Origin: Paralimibaculum aggregatum
Lineage (GTDB): Bacteria; Pseudomonadota; Alphaproteobacteria; Rhodobacterales; Rhodobacteraceae
Length of the DNA: 64,000 bases
Direction of reading: 5' to 3'
Assembly: GCF_030270585.1 (NCBI RefSeq)
Contig: NZ_BSYI01000020.1
Location: forward strand, 18,833-82,832
Part shown: piece by piece, positions 15,695 through 24,958 of the stretch
Numbering within the stretch: position 1 is the stretch's first letter
How the letters are laid out: each line of letters begins with the position of its first letter
Translations under genes and position numbers: made by a program
Notes under the pieces: generated by a model
Databases searched by the model: none
What the model was told of the DNA's origin: nothing
What the model saw: only the letters and a program-made list of their open reading frames with translations

Positions 15695-17230
15695 ATGGTA
15701 TCGGCGGGCGCATCCGCATCCGATCCGGTGGCCGGTCCCGTTGTCGGCATTGTCGGCGCGGGCGCGATGGGCCAGGGCATCGCGCAGGTCGCCGCGCAGG
15801 GCGGGCTTCGGGTGCTGCTGCAGGACGCCCGCGCCGGCGCCGCGGCGGCCGGGCGCGAGGCCGTGGCCGCCCGTCTCGCGCGCCTCGTGGAGAAGGGCCG
15901 GATCAACGCCGCGGCCGAGAGCGCCGCGCTCGCGCGCATCGAGGCCGTGGCCGGGATCGCCGAACTCGCCCCCGCCGGGCTGGTGATCGAGGCGGTTGTG
16001 GAGGATCTCGAGGTCAAGCGCGCGGTGTTCCGCGAGATCGAGGCGGCGGTGGCGCCGGATTGCCTGATCGCCTCCAACACCTCGTCGATTCCGGTCCGCT
16101 CGATCGCGCGGGATTGCGCGCATCGCGGCCGCGTGGCCGGGATGCATTTCTTCAACCCGGTGCCGCTGATGCGTCTGGTCGAGCTGGTGCGGACGGTCTG
16201 GACCTCGGAGGAGACGCTGGCGCGGCTCGCGGCGCTCGGCCGGCGCATGGGCCGCACCCCGGTGGTGGTGCAGGACAGCCCGGGCTTCCTCGTCAATCTC
16301 GGCGGGCGCGCCTTCACCACCGAGGCGCTGCGCATCGCCCAGGAGCGGGTCGCGACGCCGGCCGAGATCGACGCCATCATGCGGGACTGCTGGGGCTTTC
16401 GCATGGGCCCCTTCGAGCTGCTCGACCTGACGGGGATGGACGTGAACTACCCGGTGACGCGGATCGTCTGGGAGGGCTTCGGCCATGACCCGCGGCTCGC
16501 CACCACACCGGCGCACCGGGCGATGGCCGAGGCCGGTCTCCTCGGGCGCAAGACCGGCGAGGGCTGGTATTCCTATGCCGGAGGGCGGGCGGCCGATCCG
16601 CCCTCGCCGGACTGGCAGGGGGAAGCCGCCCCCGCGCGCCGCGCGGCGCTGGCCGGAGAGGCGCCGGCGCTGGCGGCGCTCTGCCGGGCGGCCGGGCTCG
16701 CGGTGGGTGCGGATGACGGCGCCTGCCCGATCCTGGCAGCGCCCTTCGGCGCCGATGCGACCGCGGTGGCGGTGGAGAGCGGTGCCGATCACCGGCGCCT
16801 CGTCTGCCTCGACCTGGCCGGCCCGAACGCCGGGGCGCCCGCGGCGCGCATCACGCTGATGACCGCCCCCGGCGCCGACCCGGCGATCCGCGGCGCGGTG
16901 GCCGCGGCGCTGGTCGCGGCGGGGCGCAAGGTCACCGCGATCACCGACAGCCCGGGTTTCGTCGGCCAGCGGATCTGCGCCATGGTGGCCAATCTCGGCT
17001 GCGCGATGGCCGAGACGGGCATTGCCACACCGGAGGATATCGACACCGCGATGACGCTCGGGCTCAATTATCCGCAGGGGCCGCTGGCGCTGGCCGAGAC
17101 GATGGGGCGCGAGCGCTGCCTCGAGGTGCTCGACCGGCTGCAGGCGGTGACCGGCGAGGATCGCTATCGCGCCAGCCCCTGGCTGCGCCGGCGCGCCGCG
17201 CTCGGCCTCCCCGTGCAGACGCCGGCCTGA
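15695..17230 (+). CDS. 3-hydroxyacyl-CoA dehydrogenase (PaaH-like, two C-terminal domains)
   Basis: A 511-aa NAD-dependent enzyme oxidising 3-hydroxyacyl-CoA to 3-oxoacyl-CoA. It has the Rossmann motif GAGAMG (21-26), ASNTSS, the catalytic histidine segment MHFFNPVPLM, and QDSPGFLVN at the start of the first helical domain. The second helical domain starts at TDSPGFVGQRI. Length fits PaaH-type enzymes. First gene of the IclR-linked operon, with a strong GGGGAGGAG site before ATG 15695; the SDR gene follows 3 bp after its stop. Confidence 0.9.
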   Translation: MVSAGASASDPVAGPVVGIVGAGAMGQGIAQVAAQGGLRVLLQDARAGAAAAGREAVAARLARLVEKGRINAAAESAALARIEAVAGIAELAPAGLVIEAVVEDLEVKRAVFREIEAAVAPDCLIASNTSSIPVRSIARDCAHRGRVAGMHFFNPVPLMRLVELVRTVWTSEETLARLAALGRRMGRTPVVVQDSPGFLVNLGGRAFTTEALRIAQERVATPAEIDAIMRDCWGFRMGPFELLDLTGMDVNYPVTRIVWEGFGHDPRLATTPAHRAMAEAGLLGRKTGEGWYSYAGGRAADPPSPDWQGEAAPARRAALAGEAPALAALCRAAGLAVGADDGACPILAAPFGADATAVAVESGADHRRLVCLDLAGPNAGAPAARITLMTAPGADPAIRGAVAAALVAAGRKVTAITDSPGFVGQRICAMVANLGCAMAETGIATPEDIDTAMTLGLNYPQGPLALAETMGRERCLEVLDRLQAVTGEDRYRASPWLRRRAALGLPVQTPA

Positions 17231-17233
17231 GCG

Positions 17234-17950
17234 ATGGGGCGGGAGACGGTCCTCGTGACGGGCGCGAGCCGCGGCATCGGCCGCGCCATCGCCGAGCGGG
17301 CGCTGGCGGAAGGCTACCGCGTGGTCGGCCTCTCGCGCGCCGCCGTGGCGGATGCCGGCTGGCTGCACGAGGAAGTGGATCTCGCGGCCCCGGATGCGCG
17401 GGCGCGGCTCGCCGGGATCGCCGCCAGGCACGCGCCCTGCCGGCTGGTCGCCAATGCCGGGATCGTGCGCGCCGGCGCGGTCGAGGCGATCGCGGATGCG
17501 GATTTCGACGCCAGCATGCGGATCAACCTGCAGGCGGTGATCTGGTCGGTGCAGGCGGTGCTGCCGGCGATGCGCGCGGCGGGCTTCGGGCGCATCGTCA
17601 CCCTCGGCAGCCGGGCCGCGCTCGGCAAGCCGGGCCGCGCCGTCTATGCCGGTTCCAAGGCCGCGGTGACCGGGCTGACCCGGAGCCTGGCGCTCGAGCT
17701 GGCGCCGGACGGTGTCACGGTCAACTGCGTCGCCCCCGGCCCGATCGAGACCGAGATGTATGCCGAGAACCAGCCCGAGGGCTCGCCGGCGCGGGCCGCC
17801 GCCATCGCCCGCGTGCCGCTGGCGCGGATGGGCCGGCCCGCCGAGGTGGCGCATGCGGCGATGCATTTCCTCTCGGATGATGCGGGCTACACCACCGGGC
17901 AGGTGCTGCATGTCTGCGGCGGGCTGAGCGTCGGGGGGATGGGCGCGTGA
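17234..17950 (+). CDS. Short-chain dehydrogenase/reductase
   Basis: A 238-aa classical SDR. Cofactor motif TGASRGIG is at 9-16, the NAG motif at 74-76 and the catalytic Ser126-Tyr138-Lys142 set in TLGSRA and YAGSK. The C-terminal PGPIETEM is conserved. It probably acts on a hydroxyl or keto group of the CoA pathway intermediate, but the substrate is not predictable. Its stop overlaps the start of the next gene (ATGA), so the operon is translationally coupled here. Confidence 0.88.
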   Translation: MGRETVLVTGASRGIGRAIAERALAEGYRVVGLSRAAVADAGWLHEEVDLAAPDARARLAGIAARHAPCRLVANAGIVRAGAVEAIADADFDASMRINLQAVIWSVQAVLPAMRAAGFGRIVTLGSRAALGKPGRAVYAGSKAAVTGLTRSLALELAPDGVTVNCVAPGPIETEMYAENQPEGSPARAAAIARVPLARMGRPAEVAHAAMHFLSDDAGYTTGQVLHVCGGLSVGGMGA

Positions 17951-20037
17951 CCACGCTCGACGACCTGCTCAACCCGCGCTCCATCGCCATCGTCGGCGCC
18001 TCCGACGATCCGACGCGGATCGGCGGGCGGCCGCTCTCGCACATGATCCGCCAGCGCTTCGCCGGGCCGGTCTATCCGGTGAACCCGAAACGCGACCGGG
18101 TGCAGGGGCTGCAGGCCTATCCGAGCCTCGCCGAGATCCCGGACGGGATCGACTTCGCGCTGATCGCGGTGCCGGCGCCGCTGGTCGCCGAGCAGGTGCG
18201 CCTTGCCGCCGCCAGGGGCGCGAAGACGGCGCTGATCTTCTCCTCCGGCTTCGCCGAGGCCGGCGCCGAGGGCGCCCGGCTGCAGGACGAGGTGGCGGCG
18301 GCCGGGCGTGCCGGCGGCATCCGCGTCCTGGGGCCGAACTGCCTCGGGCTGTTCAACGCCGAGGCCGGGTTCTACCCCACCTTCTCCTCCACCATCGACC
18401 GCGCGACGCCGGTGCCCGGCGGCATCTCGATCGCCAGCCAGTCCGGCGCCTATGGCAGCCATATCTACATGGCCAGCCATGCCCGCGGGCTCGGCATCCG
18501 CTACTGGGTGACCACCGGCAACGAGGTCGATGTGAGCACGCCGGAGGTGATCCGCCTGCTCGCCGAGCATGACGACGTGCACACCATCATGGCCTATGCC
18601 GAGAGCGTGAAGGACGGGCCGGCCCTCGTCGAGGCGCTGGAGACCGCGCGGGCCAACCGCAAGCCGGTGGTGATGATGAAGGTCGGCCGCTCCGCGGTGG
18701 GGGCGGCGGCGGCATCCTCGCACACCGCCTCGCTGGCCGGGGAGGACGCGGTCTATGACGCGGTGATCCGCCAGCACGGCGCCTGGCGCGCCCGCTCCAC
18801 CGAGGAGATGCTCGACCTCGCCTATGCCGCGCGGCCGCGGATCTATCCCGCCGGGCGCCGGCTCGGGCTGGTGACGATCTCCGGCGGCGCCGGGGTGCTG
18901 ATGGCGGATGTGGCCGAGGCGGAGGGGCTCGATGTCGCGCCGATGCCCGAGCAAAGCCAGGCGGAGATGCGCGCGATCCTTCCCTTCGCGGCGCCGCGCA
19001 ACCCGGTGGACGTCACGGCGCAGCTCTTCAACGACCTTTCGCTGATCCCCCGCTTCACCCGCACCATGCTCGACCGCGGCGGCTATGACGGGATCATCGG
19101 GTTCTGGACCTCGGTGGCCGGCTCGCCGATCCTCGGCCGGCCGCTGCTCGCGCATCTGACCGAGACCATGGCGGACTACCCGGACCGGCTGTTCCTGCAC
19201 GTGATGCTGGCGCCGGAGGAGATCCGCGCGGCCTACGAGGCAGCCGGCTTCCCCTGCTTCGAGGACCCGAGCCGCGCGGTGATCGCCATGGGCCTCCTGA
19301 TGCGCTTTGCCGAGGCCTTCGCCGCCGGGCGGCCGGAGGCGCCGCCGCTGCCGGCGCCGGCCGATCTCGGCGCCGGCCCGCTCGGGGAGCGCGAGGCGAA
19401 ACGCCTACTGGCCGCGGCGGGCCTGCCGATGGTGCCGGACCGGCTGGCCACGACGCCGGAGGAGGCCGCCGCCGCGGCGCGCGCGCTCGGCGGACCGGTC
19501 GCCATCAAGCTCGCCTCGCCGGACATCGCGCACAAGACCGAGATCGGCGGCGTCGCGCTCGGCATCGAGGCCCCCGCGGCCGCCGCCGCCGCGCATGAGC
19601 GGATCGTCGCCGCGGCGCGGCTCGCCCGGCCGGAGGCGCGGGTCGCGGGCACGCTGGTCTCGCCGATGGTGAGCGGCGGGGTCGAGTGCCTGCTCGGCGC
19701 GCGGAACGATCCGGTCTTCGGCCCGGTGGTGGCCTTCGGCCTCGGCGGCATCTTCGCGGAGGTGCTGCGCGACGTCTCGCTGCGCCGCGCCCCCTTCGGG
19801 CCGGCGGTGGCCCGCGAGATGATCGCCGGGCTGAAGGGCGCGGCGCTGCTCGCCGGCGCGCGCGGCCAGCCGCCCGCGGATCTGGCGGCCCTCGCCGCCA
19901 CGATCTCGCGCTTCTCCGCCTTTGCCGCCGCCAATGCCCACCAGATCGAGAGCGTCGAGATGAACCCGCTGCGTGCCCTGCCGGAGGGCTGCCTGGCGCT
20001 CGACGCGCTGATCATCCGCCGGGAGGACCCTGCATGA
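17947..20037 (+). CDS. Acyl-CoA synthetase-like protein, ADP-forming/ATP-grasp family
   Basis: A 696-aa fusion of the alpha and beta parts of nucleoside-diphosphate-forming acyl-CoA synthetases. Residues 1-130 are the CoA-binding Rossmann domain (SIAIVGASDDP). The succinyl-CoA-ligase-like domains carry LGPNCLGLFN, SQSGAYG and SHTASLAG, whose His259 aligns with the phospho-histidine of this superfamily. From about 475 an ATP-grasp domain begins (PVAIKLASPDIAHKTEIGGV). It would activate the pathway's acid substrate. Overlaps by 4 bp at both ends show tight coupling. The substrate is unknown. Confidence 0.85.
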   Translation: MTTLDDLLNPRSIAIVGASDDPTRIGGRPLSHMIRQRFAGPVYPVNPKRDRVQGLQAYPSLAEIPDGIDFALIAVPAPLVAEQVRLAAARGAKTALIFSSGFAEAGAEGARLQDEVAAAGRAGGIRVLGPNCLGLFNAEAGFYPTFSSTIDRATPVPGGISIASQSGAYGSHIYMASHARGLGIRYWVTTGNEVDVSTPEVIRLLAEHDDVHTIMAYAESVKDGPALVEALETARANRKPVVMMKVGRSAVGAAAASSHTASLAGEDAVYDAVIRQHGAWRARSTEEMLDLAYAARPRIYPAGRRLGLVTISGGAGVLMADVAEAEGLDVAPMPEQSQAEMRAILPFAAPRNPVDVTAQLFNDLSLIPRFTRTMLDRGGYDGIIGFWTSVAGSPILGRPLLAHLTETMADYPDRLFLHVMLAPEEIRAAYEAAGFPCFEDPSRAVIAMGLLMRFAEAFAAGRPEAPPLPAPADLGAGPLGEREAKRLLAAAGLPMVPDRLATTPEEAAAAARALGGPVAIKLASPDIAHKTEIGGVALGIEAPAAAAAAHERIVAAARLARPEARVAGTLVSPMVSGGVECLLGARNDPVFGPVVAFGLGGIFAEVLRDVSLRRAPFGPAVAREMIAGLKGAALLAGARGQPPADLAALAATISRFSAFAAANAHQIESVEMNPLRALPEGCLALDALIIRREDPA

Positions 20038-21029
20038 CACTGCCCGCCCCGCTCCGCGATCTCCGGTTGCCGGTGATCGGCGCGCCGATGTTCATCGTCT
20101 CCGGCCCGGAGCTGGTGATTGCCCAGTGCACGGCGGGCATCATCGGCAGCTTCCCGGCACTCAATGCGCGCGAGGAGGCTGGCGAGCCGCCGATGCTCGA
20201 GACCTGGCTGGCCCGCATCACCGAGGCGCTCGACCGGCACGACCAGGCCAATCCGGACCGCCCCGCCGCCCCCTTCGCGGTGAACCAGATCGTGCATCGC
20301 TCCAACGAAAGGCTGCAGCGCGACGTCGAGATCTGCCACCGCTGGAGGGTGCCGGTCTGGATCACCTCGCTCGGCGCGCGGCCCGAGGTCTACGAGGCGG
20401 CGCATGACTGCGGCGCCATCGTGCTGCATGACGTGATCGACAACCGCTTCGCCCGCAAGGCCATCGAGAAGGGCGCCGACGGGCTGATCGCGGTGGCCGC
20501 CGGGGCGGGCGGGCATGCCGGCACCTGGTCGCCCTTCGCGCTGGTGCAGGAGATCCGCACCTGGTTCGACGGGCCGCTCGCGCTCTCGGGCTGCATCGCC
20601 ACCGGCGGGAGCGTGCTGGCGGCGCGGGCGATGGGGGCGGATCTGGCCTATGTCGGCTCCGCCTTCATCGCCACCGAGGAGGCCCGCGCCGATCCCGGCT
20701 ACAAGCGCATGATCGCCGAGGGCGGCGCGGCAGACATCGTCTACACCAGCCATTTCAGCGGCGTGCCGGGGAACTACCTGCGCCCCTCGATCGCGCAGAA
20801 CGGGCTCGACCCCGACACTCTGCCGGAGCGCGACCCGGGCAGCATGGACTTTGCCGCCGGCAGTTCGCGGCCCAAGGCCTGGAAGGATATCTGGAGCGCC
20901 GGACAGGGCATCGGCGCGGTGCGCGAGACCGTGCCGGCGGCGGCGCTGATCGACCGGCTGGCGCGGGAATACCGCGCGGCGCAGGCCCGGCTCGCGCCCG
21001 CCGCCGTCAAACGGGAGGAAACGGCATGA
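20034..21029 (+). CDS. NAD(P)H-dependent flavin oxidoreductase / nitronate monooxygenase family
   Basis: A 331-aa TIM-barrel FMN protein of the 2-nitropropane-dioxygenase family: LPVIGAPMF at the N-terminus, HDVIDNRFARKAIEKGADGLI, AGAGGHAG and LSGCIATGGSVLAARAMGAD. In catabolic operons such proteins often act as enoyl-CoA or other FMN reductases rather than on nitroalkanes. Start ATG overlaps the previous stop, and its own stop overlaps the next start. Its place in a CoA pathway makes a reductive step plausible; no nitroalkane context is visible. Confidence 0.85.
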   Translation: MTLPAPLRDLRLPVIGAPMFIVSGPELVIAQCTAGIIGSFPALNAREEAGEPPMLETWLARITEALDRHDQANPDRPAAPFAVNQIVHRSNERLQRDVEICHRWRVPVWITSLGARPEVYEAAHDCGAIVLHDVIDNRFARKAIEKGADGLIAVAAGAGGHAGTWSPFALVQEIRTWFDGPLALSGCIATGGSVLAARAMGADLAYVGSAFIATEEARADPGYKRMIAEGGAADIVYTSHFSGVPGNYLRPSIAQNGLDPDTLPERDPGSMDFAAGSSRPKAWKDIWSAGQGIGAVRETVPAAALIDRLAREYRAAQARLAPAAVKREETA

Positions 21030-21412
21030 GCGACGACACCCGCGATCCCGGCCCCGAGGCGCGCTTTCGGGCCTATCTCGCCGAGGGGCGCTTCATGATC
21101 CAGCGTTCGGCCTCCACCGGCATGCATGTGTTCTATCCCCGCGTCGCCGTTCCCGGCAGCGGCGAGACCGATCTCGACTGGGTCGAGGCGAGCGGCCGCG
21201 GCACCGTCCATGCCACCACCTGCAACCGCCGGCGCCCGGAGCAGGGCGGCGACTACAACGTCGCGCTGATCGATCTCGCGGAGGGCCCGCGGATGATGGC
21301 GCGCGTCGAGGGCATCGCGCCGGATGCGGTGCGCATCGGCATGGCGGTCGAGGCCCGGATCGGCGAGGCGGACGGCGCGCCGGCGGTGGTCTTCGTGCCG
21401 GCGGAGGGCTGA
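21026..21412 (+). CDS. DUF35/OB-fold protein with a degenerate zinc ribbon
   Basis: A 128-aa protein of the DUF35 (rubredoxin-like zinc ribbon plus OB fold) family. The N-terminal helix FRAYLAEGRFMIQR and following MHVFYPRV are typical. Where the zinc ribbon normally has CxxC pairs, this protein reads RSASTGM, and there is only one cysteine in the whole protein (HATTCNRR). The OB fold follows (GTVHAT to PAVVFV). DUF35 proteins act as partners of thiolase-like enzymes, and the thiolase-like gene is 3 bp downstream. Confidence 0.85.
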   Translation: MSDDTRDPGPEARFRAYLAEGRFMIQRSASTGMHVFYPRVAVPGSGETDLDWVEASGRGTVHATTCNRRRPEQGGDYNVALIDLAEGPRMMARVEGIAPDAVRIGMAVEARIGEADGAPAVVFVPAEG

Positions 21413-21415
21413 GCC

Positions 21416-22588
21416 ATGGCGCAGTCCCTGCGCGGCAGCGCCGCCTGTGTCGGGCTCGCCACCGCGGGCGTCGGCGAGGCCCCCGGCCGCAACGCCATGG
21501 AGCTGATGGCCGAGGCGGTGATCGGGGCGCTGGCCGATGCCGCGATCCCGCTCGCCGCGGTCGACGGGCTCTTTGCCGCCACCGCCTTCCACTCGATGGC
21601 GGCGATGTCGCTGGCCGAGCATCTCGGCATTCGGCCCGCCTTCTCCGACGGCTCGAACATCGGCGGCGCCTCGGGCATGGCCCATGCGCTGCTGGCGGCG
21701 ATGGCGCTCGAGGCCGGGCAGATCGACGTCGCGGTGATCGCCTACGGCTCCAACCAGCGCACCGCGGGGGGCTTCCGCTCGGTCTCCGAGCCGATGCCCT
21801 TCGAAGCGGAATACGGGCCGCGCAATCCGATCACCGCCTATGCGCTGGCGGCGAGCCGCTACATGCACGAGTTCGGCGCGACGCGCGAGGATCTGGCGGC
21901 GGTCGCGGTGGCGGCGCGGGCCTGGGCCAATCTCAACCCCGAGGCGGTGATGCAGGGGCCACTGACGGTGGCCGAGGTGACCGGGGCGCGGATGATCTCC
22001 GACCCGCTCGGCAAGCTGGACTGCTGCCTCGTGACCGACGGCGCTGCCGCCTTCGTGATGACCCGCGCCGACCGCGCGCGCGACTGCCCGCATCTCCCGG
22101 TCCACCTGCTCGGCGCCGCGACCGAGCACCATCACCGGATGATCTCGGCGATGCCCAGCCTCACCACCACCGCGGCGGCGGCCAGCGGGCCGCGGGCCTT
22201 CGCCATGGCGGGCTATGGCCCGGCGGAGATGGACACGGTGCAGGTCTATGACGCCTTCACCATCAACACGCTGCTGTTCCTCGAGGATCTCGGCTTCTGC
22301 GCCAAGGGCGAGGCAAAGGATTTCATCGGCGGCGGGCATATCGCGCCCGGCGGGGGGCTGCCCGTCAACACCAATGGCGGCGGCCTCTCGGCGGTGCATC
22401 CGGGGATGTACGGCCATTTCGTCACCATCGAGGCGATCCGGCAGATCCGCGCCGCGGCCGGCGGCGCGGAAGGCCCGCGCGGCGAGGGAGGCTGGATCCC
22501 CAGCGCCAGGCTCTCGCTGGCGCATGGCAATGGCGGCGTGCTGGCGAGCCAGGCAACCACCGTCTGGGGCCACCCGGACACGCTCTGA
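21416..22588 (+). CDS. Thiolase-like (SCP2/Ltp2-type) protein lacking the nucleophilic cysteine
   Basis: A 390-aa thiolase-fold protein. At the nucleophile site, where thiolases have CASG, it reads NIGGASG, giving Gly84. The second catalytic cysteine is replaced in AHGNGG (His370). The oxyanion-hole His is kept (AVHPGMYG, His328), as is VYDAF. Loss of the cysteine and pairing with a DUF35 protein match the Ltp2-type retro-aldolases of steroid side-chain degradation, which cleave carbon-carbon bonds without CoA-thiolysis. So aldolase rather than thiolase activity is inferred. Confidence 0.85.
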   Translation: MAQSLRGSAACVGLATAGVGEAPGRNAMELMAEAVIGALADAAIPLAAVDGLFAATAFHSMAAMSLAEHLGIRPAFSDGSNIGGASGMAHALLAAMALEAGQIDVAVIAYGSNQRTAGGFRSVSEPMPFEAEYGPRNPITAYALAASRYMHEFGATREDLAAVAVAARAWANLNPEAVMQGPLTVAEVTGARMISDPLGKLDCCLVTDGAAAFVMTRADRARDCPHLPVHLLGAATEHHHRMISAMPSLTTTAAAASGPRAFAMAGYGPAEMDTVQVYDAFTINTLLFLEDLGFCAKGEAKDFIGGGHIAPGGGLPVNTNGGGLSAVHPGMYGHFVTIEAIRQIRAAAGGAEGPRGEGGWIPSARLSLAHGNGGVLASQATTVWGHPDTL

Positions 22589-22599
22589 GGAGGACGGCC

Positions 22600-23799
22600 A
22601 TGGATCTCGACCTCTCGCCCGGGGAAGCCGCCTTCCGCGACGAGGTGCGCGCCTGGCTGGCCGCCGCCCTGCCCGCCCGCATCCGCGACAAGGTCCGCGC
22701 GCAGAAGCGCCTCACCAAGGCCGATCACGAGGCGTGGCACGCGCTGCTGGCGGGCCGCGGCTGGCTCTGCTTGCACTGGCCGCGGGCGCTCGGCGGCGCC
22801 GGCTTCACCCCGGTGCAGAAGCACATCTTCGAGGCGGAGATGGTCGCGGCCGACGCGCCGCGCATCGTGCCGTTCGGGCCGAACATGCTGGGGCCGGTTC
22901 TCATCGAATTCGGCACCGCGGCGCAGAAGGCGCATTGCCTGCCGAGGATCCTCTCGGGGGCCGACTGGTGGTGCCAGGGCTATTCCGAGCCGGGCGCCGG
23001 CTCGGACCTCGCCTCGCTCGCGACCCGGGCGGTGCGCGAGGGCGACCACTACATCGTCAACGGCCAGAAGACCTGGACCACGCTCGGCCACCACGCCAAT
23101 GCGATGTTCGCGCTGGTGCGCACCGATCCGGCGGCGCCGAAGCCGCAGCAGGGGATCTCCTTCCTGCTGATCGACATGGCGAGCCCCGGCGTCGAGGTCC
23201 GCCCGATCGTCACGCTCGACGGCGAGCACGAGGTCAACGAGGTCTGGCTGACCGATGTGCGGGTGCCGGTGGAAAACCTCGTCGGCCGCGAGAACGACGG
23301 CTGGACGGTGGCGAAATACCTCCTCGGCTTCGAGCGCACCGGCCTCGCCGGCACCGCATTCTCCCGCCAGGGCTTCGAGCATCTGAAGCGCATCGCCCGG
23401 ATCGAGCAGGCCGATGGCCGCCCGCTGGCCGAGGACCCGGCCTTCTCGCTGCGCATGGCCGAGGTGGAGATCGACCTGATGGCGATGGACGTGTTCAACC
23501 TGCGCATGGTCTCGGCCGCCAATGCCGGCGAGGCGATCGGGCCGGAGGCCTCGCTGATCAAGATCAAGGGCACCGAGCTGCGCCAGCGCATCACCGATCT
23601 CCTGCGCCGCGCGGTGGGGCCCTATGCGATGCCCTTCGTGCCGGAGGCCTTCGACGAGGGCTACAACGACGCGCCCATCGGGCCCGGCCATGCCGCCCCG
23701 CTCGCGCGGCAGTATTTCAACATGCGCAAGCTCTCGATCTATGGCGGCTCGAACGAGATCCAGAAGAACATCGTCGCCAAGACGATGCTCGGGCTCTGA
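22600..23799 (+). CDS. Acyl-CoA dehydrogenase (first of a pair)
   Basis: A 399-aa FAD flavoenzyme of the FadE type. Typical motifs are CQGYSEPGAGSDLASL (FAD/substrate binding), GQKTWTT, and the C-terminal SIYGGSNEIQKNIVAKTMLGL. The MDLDLSPGEAAFRDEVRAWL start and this ending are common in large-substrate dehydrogenases of terpenoid or steroid pathways. The next gene encodes a second, different dehydrogenase. Adjacent unequal pairs often form mixed tetramers in steroid side-chain degradation. An AGGAGG site precedes the ATG. Confidence 0.9.
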   Translation: MDLDLSPGEAAFRDEVRAWLAAALPARIRDKVRAQKRLTKADHEAWHALLAGRGWLCLHWPRALGGAGFTPVQKHIFEAEMVAADAPRIVPFGPNMLGPVLIEFGTAAQKAHCLPRILSGADWWCQGYSEPGAGSDLASLATRAVREGDHYIVNGQKTWTTLGHHANAMFALVRTDPAAPKPQQGISFLLIDMASPGVEVRPIVTLDGEHEVNEVWLTDVRVPVENLVGRENDGWTVAKYLLGFERTGLAGTAFSRQGFEHLKRIARIEQADGRPLAEDPAFSLRMAEVEIDLMAMDVFNLRMVSAANAGEAIGPEASLIKIKGTELRQRITDLLRRAVGPYAMPFVPEAFDEGYNDAPIGPGHAAPLARQYFNMRKLSIYGGSNEIQKNIVAKTMLGL

Positions 23800-23810
23800 G
23801 GGGGGCGGCG

Positions 23811-24938
23811 ATGGAGTTCACACTTTCCGAGGAGCGTCGGATGCTGGCGGAGACCGCGGCGCGCTACCTGCGCGAGCGCTATCCGCTGGAGCTGCGCCAT
23901 GCCAATGCGGCGCGGGCGGAGGGCTTCTCGCCGGCGCAGTGGCGGGAGATGGCCGAGCTCGGCCTGGTGGCGGCGCTGCTGCCGCCGGAGGCCGGCGGGC
24001 TCGGCGGGGCGGGCGCCGACATCGCGCTGGTCTTCGAGCATCTCGGGCGGGCGCTGGTGGTCGAGCCCTTCCTGGCCACCGGCGTGCTCGGGGCGACACC
24101 GCTCTGGCGCCTCGGGGGGCCGGAGGCAGGCGCGCTGCTCGAGAGCGCGGCGGCGGGAGCTACCTTGCTGGCACTGGCGCATGGCGAGCCGGAGGGGCGG
24201 TATGCGCCGGCCCATGTCGCCACCACCGCCCGGGAAGGCGCCGCGGGCTGGCGGCTCGCCGGGCGCAAGGCGGTGGTGCTCAATGGCGATGCGGCGGCGC
24301 GGCTGGTGGTCTCGGCACGGGTTTCCGGGGCGCTGACCGACGAGGACGGGCTGGCGCTCTTTCTGGTGGAGGCCGGGGCGCCCGGCCTGACGCGCCGCGG
24401 CTATGGCACCGTCGAGGGTGGCCGGGCCGCCGAGATCACGCTGGAGGACTGCCCCGCCGCGCCGCTCGGCGCTCCCGGCACCGCGTTCCCGGTGATCGAG
24501 GAGGTGCTGGCGCGGGCCTGCCTCGCGCTCTCCGCCGAGGTGCTGGGCCTTGCCGAAACGGCAAAGGGCATCACCCTTGAGCACATGCGCACGCGAAAAC
24601 AGTTCGGCCGGCCCATCGGGCAGTTCCAGGCCCTGCAGCACCGGATGGTCGAGATGGTGCTGGAGATCGAGCAGCTCCGCTCGGCCGTGATGCTGGCGGC
24701 GGCCCGGCTGGGCGCCCCGCGGCGCGAGCGCGAACGGGCGGTCTCGGCGGCGAAGAACCTCGCCGGCCGGGTCGGCCGGCTGGTGGCGGAGGAGTGCATC
24801 CAGATCCATGGCGGCATCGGCATGACCTGGGAGCACGCCCTGCCCCACTATGCCAAGCGGCTGGTGATGATCGACCACCTCTTCGGCGACAGCGACCACC
24901 ATCTCGCCCGCTTCCGCGATCTCGGCATGGCCGGCTAG
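23811..24938 (+). CDS. Acyl-CoA dehydrogenase (second of a pair)
   Basis: A 375-aa acyl-CoA dehydrogenase clearly different from its upstream neighbour. It has MRTRKQFGRPIGQFQALQHR and QIHGGIGMTWEHALPHYAKR, the helical and FAD-binding C-terminal motifs. The middle FAD domain lacks a clear YAxTEPxxGSD-type motif, reading instead LLALAHGEPEGRYAP. This degeneration is usual for one subunit of a heteromeric pair. It lies 11 bp after the first dehydrogenase, so both are made together. Substrate unknown. Confidence 0.88.
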   Translation: MEFTLSEERRMLAETAARYLRERYPLELRHANAARAEGFSPAQWREMAELGLVAALLPPEAGGLGGAGADIALVFEHLGRALVVEPFLATGVLGATPLWRLGGPEAGALLESAAAGATLLALAHGEPEGRYAPAHVATTAREGAAGWRLAGRKAVVLNGDAAARLVVSARVSGALTDEDGLALFLVEAGAPGLTRRGYGTVEGGRAAEITLEDCPAAPLGAPGTAFPVIEEVLARACLALSAEVLGLAETAKGITLEHMRTRKQFGRPIGQFQALQHRMVEMVLEIEQLRSAVMLAAARLGAPRRERERAVSAAKNLAGRVGRLVAEECIQIHGGIGMTWEHALPHYAKRLVMIDHLFGDSDHHLARFRDLGMAG

Positions 24939-24958
24939 GCAGCGGAGCGGCACGCCCC

